A stretch of 10,179 nucleotides of DNA from Thermoplasmata archaeon (GTDB taxonomy: Archaea > Thermoplasmatota > Thermoplasmata > Thermoplasmatales > Thermoplasmataceae), in the NCBI GenBank assembly GCA_021790415.1, contig JAJYDZ010000031.1, positions 1-10,179 of the forward strand, read 5' to 3'. Made by a program: the position numbers and the translations under genes. Below the pieces are notes generated by a model, which worked only from the letters and a program-made list of their open reading frames with translations, ran no database searches and was not told the origin of the DNA. Position 1 is the stretch's first letter; every line of letters begins with the position of its first letter. Shown piece by piece: positions 5,920-10,179 of this stretch.

Positions 5920-6261
5920 TCATCCAATTTCAACTGCCAATACTTTCTTTTGTGAAAAAACAGTTTTAATTCCCTTTATATCATCGATACAATCTTTGTT
6001 TATTTTAAAATACCTAAAACCTTTCTTACTTTCCTCAATTGTGACCAGTCCTAAACCAACCAAAGACTCTTCCTTCGTATACCTGATTCCCAATCCTTCT
6101 AGGCAACCTTTTACATTAGAAGGGTCGGACTTTATGGCCCTTGAAATTTCGGAAAGGTATGACCTGTATGGGTATATGGAGTAAAGATAAAATAAAACTT
6201 TTCTCCTTAGCTCACTCCTGTTAAGTGATCTAATGATATTACCATCAGCCATTGTTTCCAT
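5920..6261 (-). CDS. EarA-family winged-helix transcriptional regulator
   Basis: A 113-residue DNA-binding protein. The signature runs R-S-E-L-R-R-K-V-L-F-Y-L-Y-S-I-Y-P (15-31), S-Y-L-S-E-I-S-R-A-I (34-43), D-P-S-N-V-K-G-C-L-E-G (46-56), R-Y-T-K-E-E-S-L-V-G-L-G-L-V (60-73), then a short wing G-F-R-Y-F. This pattern is that of the EarA family, founded by the activator of the archaellum (fla/arl) operon in Methanococcus. Many archaea carry several paralogues, and no archaellum gene lies in this window, so another target is likely. ATG 6261 is chosen because a TATA element lies 24 bases upstream; ATG 6252 is an alternative. It lies upstream of sfsA, separated by 60 bases with a new TATA box. Confidence 0.82.
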   Translation of the reverse strand: METMADGNIIRSLNRSELRRKVLFYLYSIYPYRSYLSEISRAIKSDPSNVKGCLEGLGIRYTKEESLVGLGLVTIEESKKGFRYFKINKDCIDDIKGIKTVFSQKKVLAVEIG

Positions 6262-6280
6262 GATACATGATAATCTGTGT

Positions 6281-6290
6281 CATATTTAAA
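6281..6290 (-). promoter_or_regulatory. TATA box for the EarA-family gene
   Basis: TTTAAATATG on the minus strand, centred about 24 bases before ATG 6261, preceded by an AT-rich stretch with TTATAAAAG. Suggests a leaderless mRNA. Confidence 0.55.
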
Positions 6291-6342
6291 CTTTTATAAC
6301 ATACTATGAAAACATCATAAAACCTGCTTTTTTACAGATATT

Positions 6343-6380
6343 TTAGCATACATAAATAAGTGCAAATAAACAAATGCTAA
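6343..6380 (-). repeat. 7-bp inverted repeat just after the PH/zinc-ribbon gene stop
   Basis: TTAGCAT (6343-6349) and ATGCTAA (6374-6380) are perfect inverted copies separated by 24 AT-rich bases, beginning two bases past the stop codon on the minus strand. It could form a 3' hairpin on that mRNA, but no T-run follows, so a terminator role is unsupported. Confidence 0.3.
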
Positions 6381-6381
6381 T

Positions 6382-7023
6382 TTATTTTAATTTTGCACCA
6401 CAGTTTTTACAGAATTTTGAATTCTTGTCAACAACTGTTCCGCACTCTGGGCATACAGAAGCAGAGTTTTCTGGTAGATTTTTGTTTACAGCAACTACAT
6501 CTTTTGTATCCTGATTGTTAAATTCATTCTTAACATACCCTGGTTCTCCTTTTTTCGGAGTTCCAAGGTTTATCATATTGATATTATTTCTTGGAGATTT
6601 AGCCTTTGTAAGTTCCAGGTCTCTCCTGAACTGTTCTTCATCCTGTCTCCTGATGGATTCCATATATGACATCCTTGCACTGGAAGACCATTTCTTGATC
6701 TCATCTACCCAGATTTTTGGTTTCTTTACGGAAAATTCAACATATTTTAAATCTGCCCCTTCTCTAAATTCAACTCTAATTCTCTTCTTTGTGAATAATT
6801 TCACTACGGGTACAGCAGATGAGACATTCTCAATGTTGTATACGGGTACCATTAAATATATCTTGGAAGGCTCTGCGCTTAACAGCTTTCTACTTCCTTT
6901 CTTCTCATATATGAGCTTTTTATCTGTCAAATAAAGAGTGCCATTTTCTATTGAGGCATCATCTCTTGTTAATACAGATTCCTCGGTTAATAGTTCATGT
7001 TCGTCAGAATCATAAATTGGCAT
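6382..7023 (-). CDS. PH/GRAM-like domain protein with C-terminal zinc ribbon
   Basis: A 213-residue protein of unknown function with no transmembrane helix. Residues about 8-112 look like a bacterial/archaeal PH- or GRAM-type domain: G-T-L-Y-L-T-D-K-K-L-I-Y-E (28-40) is the typical second and third strand, alternating strands follow, and a terminal helix has I-W-V-D-E-I-K-K-W (104-112). Residues 113-142 form a charged helix rich in R, E and Q, then a linker rich in N, K and G. The C-terminus holds a zinc ribbon with Cys191, Cys194, Cys205 and Cys208 (C-P-E-C-G and F-C-K-N-C-G). Such pairs are read as adaptor or membrane-surface binding proteins; that is inference. It is transcribed divergently from the MoxR operon across 143 bases, suggesting a linked function or shared control. 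Confidence 0.8.
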   Translation of the reverse strand: MPIYDSDEHELLTEESVLTRDDASIENGTLYLTDKKLIYEKKGSRKLLSAEPSKIYLMVPVYNIENVSSAVPVVKLFTKKRIRVEFREGADLKYVEFSVKKPKIWVDEIKKWSSSARMSYMESIRRQDEEQFRRDLELTKAKSPRNNINMINLGTPKKGEPGYVKNEFNNQDTKDVVAVNKNLPENSASVCPECGTVVDKNSKFCKNCGAKLK

Positions 7024-7166
7024 ATATGGTGGTTATACAATCTGCTAATATTAATTATTTCATCTGATTTCCTGAGTTGACTTTATCTGAGAGAGAGATC
7101 GAATAATCTATTCTATTGAAGTTTATTGATAACTAAAATTAATAACATGTTTTTTTATATACAACA
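7024..7166. promoter_or_regulatory. Divergent promoter region: PH/zinc-ribbon gene (-) and MoxR operon (+)
   Basis: Two TATA-like elements face outward. Minus strand AATAATTAATATT (7047-7059) is centred about 30 bases before ATG 7023, leaving a leader of a few bases. Plus strand AAAATTAATAAC (7135-7146) is centred about 26 bases before ATG 7167. A later TTTTTTATAT (7151-7160) is too close to that ATG to serve it. No strong palindromic operator is seen; a GAGAGAGAGATCG purine run (7089-7101) is the only non-AT feature. Confidence 0.5.
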
Positions 7167-8381
7167 ATGGTATCAAAATCAAAAAAGTCTATTGCTATAA
7201 CAATCGTTGTTGTAATAATAGCTTCATGGATCCTCACATCATCAATCAACAATCTACAGCCAATTCAATCGGGACTTAATGGACCTACAAGTGGGCCAGG
7301 TACTTCCAATTCTGGAACCGGTTCTGGTAATGGAATCTCCGGTTCGGGAGGGGCAACCACAGGAAACCTTTTCAATTTTCCTAATTTAAATTTTAATTTC
7401 AATCTTCCCTCTCTAAATTTCGGGTCTTTAAATCTTCCAAATTTACCTGTGTTTAACATACCTTTTATTCATTTTCAACTACCAAATTTTAAACTTAACT
7501 TATTCGGTACACTGCATCAAAATCAGTTACCGCCAAAAAATAAGACCGGCGGATCAAATTCAGGTACGGGACAAAAAACCTCCAGCAACAGTCCAATAAA
7601 CCCCATCATCATAAACGAATTTATTTTATTAATTATTGTAGGAATACTTGCATTCGTAATGGCTGTGTGGCTAATCTTAAGAATTAAAAGAGGCGGATTT
7701 TTGGAAAGAATCCAGAAAGTTCCAAAGATTAAGTATGGCGAACAGGATTATTCTGTATCGGATCTATTCGAGGATAAGAATATAGAAAGGGAACATTTAG
7801 AAAATAAACGGGAAGAAGAAAAACCCTTCAATCCATTTATTTTCCAGCAAAAAGAGACCATAATGACTGGCTGGGGTGGAAAGGGTCTGATTAGACCTAT
7901 GATAGCTGAAGACCTCCCACTTTCATGGGCCTTAAATTCACCATTAGGAATAGCTATGGACCCAGGAACGAAGATGGAACTATCCGGTGCAGATATTGTA
8001 AAGACAGATAGTGATCACACATATATCAGCTTGAAAAATAGGTGTGCAGAGCTTTCAACTAAATATTCATTGCAAAGTGAAAGGAAGCTAATTCGAGGGG
8101 TAGAGTACGATGATGACATCAAAGACGTTTTTAGACTTAATATGAAAGACTATCTTAACAAGGAAAATCAATCTTTGACATTTCGGGAAATGATTAAAAG
8201 TGACGAGAACCTTAAGAAAATTTTAAGGCAGAAAGATGAATTTAAAACCGCATTATCAGCATTCGAGAAAATATTTTACGGCGCCAAAAATGCAGACAGG
8301 AAGGTATACGAGGCATTTTTAAGAGGACTCATGCGCGGTATTTATAAACCGAAGATATTCACCTGTGGGGACAATCAATGA
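7167..8381 (+). CDS. Two-pass membrane protein: linker-rich beta-patterned outer segment plus DUF4129-like cytoplasmic domain
   Basis: A 404-residue protein. A basic N-terminus is followed by a signal-anchor helix (8-25). An extracytoplasmic region (26-148) comes in three parts: a G/S/T/N linker (36-66), a segment (68-113) alternating hydrophobic and Asn/Pro residues with units such as L-N-F, L-P-S-L-N-F and L-P-N-L, and a second linker (124-144). A second membrane helix (150-172) is followed by R-I-K-R, placing the C-terminus inside. The cytoplasmic part (173-404) ends with S-L-T-F-R-E-M-I (336-343) and F-E-K-I-F-Y-G (366-372), which resemble the T-P-R-E and F-x-x-x-x-Y-S/G features of DUF4129, a domain common beside MoxR ATPases and transglutaminase-like genes. 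The match is partial. It is first in the operon; its TGA overlaps the next ATG. The outer segment has no recognised family. Confidence 0.75.
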   Translation: MVSKSKKSIAITIVVVIIASWILTSSINNLQPIQSGLNGPTSGPGTSNSGTGSGNGISGSGGATTGNLFNFPNLNFNFNLPSLNFGSLNLPNLPVFNIPFIHFQLPNFKLNLFGTLHQNQLPPKNKTGGSNSGTGQKTSSNSPINPIIINEFILLIIVGILAFVMAVWLILRIKRGGFLERIQKVPKIKYGEQDYSVSDLFEDKNIEREHLENKREEEKPFNPFIFQQKETIMTGWGGKGLIRPMIAEDLPLSWALNSPLGIAMDPGTKMELSGADIVKTDSDHTYISLKNRCAELSTKYSLQSERKLIRGVEYDDDIKDVFRLNMKDYLNKENQSLTFREMIKSDENLKKILRQKDEFKTALSAFEKIFYGAKNADRKVYEAFLRGLMRGIYKPKIFTCGDNQ

Positions 8382-9505
8382 ACGAAGCAGGTAATCTAAA
8401 ATCTATTAACACCAAATATGGTGTTACTATCTTAATATTAATTGTGATAGCAATACTTTCTCAATTCGCTGGTCTAACCTTATTTACATATATAGCCATA
8501 GCATTCATCGTACTGCTTGGTATTAGATATTTTGGAATAATTTTGGGATTGTTAGGCTTTGAATTATTTTCAAAAGTTGTAAAGTTATTCTTGGCTTATG
8601 GAGCATTTGCTTTTGTAATTGAATTCATTCTGTTGGCTTATGCCTATATATCTATCTCGGCGTTAGACCCAGCTTATTCCTTATTTCCATTTTTTACTCT
8701 TACCTTATGGCCATTGATGCTAATGTTAGCATCTGATAGATATATACTTGAAAAGACACCATTCATATCAGAATTTTTTAAGAAACTTTCAGTATTTTTC
8801 ATGTTTTTAGCAATTTCATTATTTTCCTATTATTACTCCTATGCAAACATTGATCTACTCGTGCTTTACCCTGCTTTTCTCTATCTATCCATTTCAAGCT
8901 TTATTTTCGCTTTCTTTCCAATTTTGTCAAACTCGCCCGATGATTTTAAAAGAAGTATTGGAGAATATATTTCCTCCAAGTATATTAAATGGGAAATCGC
9001 AGCCTTCATCCTAGGTTTTTTCCAGGGTATTTTAGCAGTTCCTAAGCCAGCTTCAGAGAACTCAGATATCCTTGTTATCCTGCTCTTCCTAATAGTAATT
9101 GCCATAGTTTCTGGTATATGGAGCACCTATAAGGCCGGCACTGACAACATTTTGTATACACAACTTGGATTTTATGAGAAATTCCAAAAGCATGACAATG
9201 TTGTAAGCGATATTGGGGTTGATTATATGTCTAAGGCAATAGATGAATTCGTGGCAACCGGAAAGAAAGAGAAATTAATATTATCTATTACCTCTTATTT
9301 AACAAAACTCAACAATTCTGAAATGAAAGTTGAGGAATACTTAAAAGGAATAATGAGTTATAAGAATAGAAATTTGAGCGGTTATGGAATCACAAGTAAG
9401 AATGCAATCATACGCAATGAGATGAAACAAAGAAATTTGCTTGTAAGGGCCATGATTCTAACTATAAAAAGGAGCATAGGTGATGAAAATGCAGAAAAAC
9501 AATGA
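8378..9505 (+). CDS. Multi-pass membrane protein of unknown family, MoxR operon
   Basis: A 375-residue protein that I do not recognise. About eight hydrophobic helices are visible (roughly 15-31, 34-60, 66-90, 100-118, 136-154, 158-182, 205-222, 229-249). A charged, helical cytoplasmic tail of about 125 residues (250-375) includes E-K-F-Q-K-H-D-N and basic stretches near R-N-E-M-K-Q-R. No catalytic, transport or metal motif stands out, and there is no von Willebrand A or transglutaminase domain. It starts in an ATGA overlap with the preceding gene (weak GGGG element seven bases upstream), and its last codons overlap the MoxR start, so all three are co-translated. The position suggests it is a membrane partner of the ATPase, with the tail as a likely contact surface; this is inference from context only. 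Confidence 0.75.
   Translation: MNEAGNLKSINTKYGVTILILIVIAILSQFAGLTLFTYIAIAFIVLLGIRYFGIILGLLGFELFSKVVKLFLAYGAFAFVIEFILLAYAYISISALDPAYSLFPFFTLTLWPLMLMLASDRYILEKTPFISEFFKKLSVFFMFLAISLFSYYYSYANIDLLVLYPAFLYLSISSFIFAFFPILSNSPDDFKRSIGEYISSKYIKWEIAAFILGFFQGILAVPKPASENSDILVILLFLIVIAIVSGIWSTYKAGTDNILYTQLGFYEKFQKHDNVVSDIGVDYMSKAIDEFVATGKKEKLILSITSYLTKLNNSEMKVEEYLKGIMSYKNRNLSGYGITSKNAIIRNEMKQRNLLVRAMILTIKRSIGDENAEKQ
9478..9484 (+). promoter_or_regulatory. Shine-Dalgarno for the MoxR gene
   Basis: AGGTGAT lies four bases before ATG 9489, the same sequence and spacing as at the RAM-domain gene. It includes the first bases of the alternative ATG at 9483, for which a GGAG at 9471-9474 (eight bases away) would serve. 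The stronger match favours 9489. Confidence 0.6.
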
Positions 9506-10179
9506 AAGTAACGAGACAATACAAAAGGCCGATGAACAGCTAGAAAAGATGATGGATGAAATACAGAAATATTATGTTGGAGACAGGGAGATAATTTCAA
9601 AAATAGTGGCATCTTTGCTTGCTTCAGGACATGTTCTTCTTGAGGATAACCCGGGAATCGGGAAAACTTTTGTAGCTAAATTAATATCAAGAATATTAGG
9701 CATATCCTATAAGAGAATCCAGTTTACTCCTGATCTTTTGCCAAGTGATATTCTGGGTACAAAGGTTTATAGACCTGCGAAGGGCGAGTTTGAACTTGTA
9801 AAGGGTCCAATATTTTGTAATTTACTTCTTGCCGATGAAATAAACAGAGCACCGCCCAAAACCCAATCTGCACTCCTTGAGGCAATGGAGGAAAGGCAGG
9901 TCACCATAGAGGGTGAAACCATCCCTCTTCCTAAACCATTCATAGTTATTGCAACGCAGAATCCTATTGAATTTGAGGGAACTTATCCACTTCCAGAGGC
10001 TCAGATGGATCGATTTATGATACGACTATCCTTCGGATATCCAACAGACGATACCCAAATATTAAAGAGAAGAATATCATGGACCAATGACGACCCTAGT
10101 TCCAAGGCGGAAGAAATTTTCTCAGCAGAAACCATAATGGATATCCAGAAACTGGTGGAGAGCTTTGTTAGCGTTGATG
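9489..10179 (+). CDS. MoxR-family AAA+ ATPase (3' end outside window)
   Basis: Chaperone-like ATPase of the MoxR family, usually a ring that remodels a partner complex containing vWA (DUF58) proteins. The 230 residues present cover most of the AAA+ core of a family that is typically about 310-330 long. Visible motifs are Walker A E-D-N-P-G-I-G-K-T (52-60; the Asp at the first Gly position is common in MoxR), F-T-P-D-L-L-P-S-D-I-L-G (79-90), Walker B L-L-L-A-D-E-I-N-R-A (112-121), E-A-M-E-E-R-Q-V (131-138), sensor 1 A-T-Q-N-P (155-159), and the arginine-finger segment L-P-E-A-Q-M-D-R-F (168-176). ATG 9489 is preferred on Shine-Dalgarno grounds; ATG 9483 would add two residues. It overlaps the preceding membrane-protein gene by 17 bases. 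The frame is open to the right edge. Confidence 0.96.
   Translation, partial: MQKNNESNETIQKADEQLEKMMDEIQKYYVGDREIISKIVASLLASGHVLLEDNPGIGKTFVAKLISRILGISYKRIQFTPDLLPSDILGTKVYRPAKGEFELVKGPIFCNLLLADEINRAPPKTQSALLEAMEERQVTIEGETIPLPKPFIVIATQNPIEFEGTYPLPEAQMDRFMIRLSFGYPTDDTQILKRRISWTNDDPSSKAEEIFSAETIMDIQKLVESFVSVD

Noticed and set aside
6515..6934. A 139-codon plus-strand frame
   Set aside because: It lies wholly inside the PH/zinc-ribbon gene on the opposite strand, whose protein has clear domain and cysteine patterns; the plus frame is its hydrophobic mirror.
8881..9126. An 81-codon minus-strand frame within the multi-pass membrane gene
   Set aside because: Antisense shadow of a continuous membrane protein frame; no promoter or ribosome-binding site.
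9640..9668. Walker A of the MoxR protein lacking its first glycine (E-D-N-P-G-I-G-K-T)
   Set aside because: Asp at this position (E-D-V-P-G-V-G-K-T) is common in MoxR proteins, so it does not suggest an inactive ATPase.
1..10179. tRNA, rRNA, CRISPR array, insertion sequence or defence-system genes
   Set aside because: No cloverleaf-like sequence, repeat-spacer pattern, transposase motif or terminal inverted repeat was seen on either strand by eye.

Overview
The window looks like chromosomal DNA from a member of the Thermoplasmatales (Thermoplasma, Ferroplasma or Cuniculiplasma type). It is AT-rich. It carries a membrane-anchored archaeal LonB protease that matches my memory of the Thermoplasma enzyme almost motif for motif, a KEOPS Cgi121-like subunit, UPF0147 and EarA-type regulators that are archaeal families, and TATA boxes about 25 bases ahead of start codons. 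I see no tRNA, rRNA, CRISPR array or insertion sequence. All assignments come from reading the sequence; no database search was run.

Layout. The left edge holds the C-terminal half of ribose-5-phosphate isomerase A (+), ending in a hairpin and T-run. It converges on a small winged-helix regulator (-). Next, all on the minus strand, come a two-gene unit (stand-alone Lrp/AsnC ligand-binding domain, then UPF0147), an unusual 160-base stretch of interleaved inverted repeats ending in a terminator-like hairpin, and an ABHD14-like alpha/beta hydrolase. About 360 bases with no convincing gene follow. A lonB-cgi121 pair comes next, with the reading frames overlapping, then sfsA, an EarA-family regulator, and a PH-like/zinc-ribbon protein.

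At about 7.02-7.17 kb a divergent promoter region switches direction to a plus-strand operon that runs off the right edge. It encodes a two-pass membrane protein with a glycine/serine-linked, beta-patterned outer segment and a cytoplasmic DUF4129-like domain, then an unrecognised multi-pass membrane protein, then a MoxR-type AAA+ ATPase. Start/stop overlaps indicate translational coupling along this operon.

How it fits together. Most minus-strand genes have their own TATA box and appear leaderless. Genes inside operons, and the RAM-domain gene, instead carry Shine-Dalgarno sequences related to AGGTGAT. The parts most worth a second look are the putative structured RNA after the hydrolase gene and the MoxR-associated membrane system with its unusual stalk protein.
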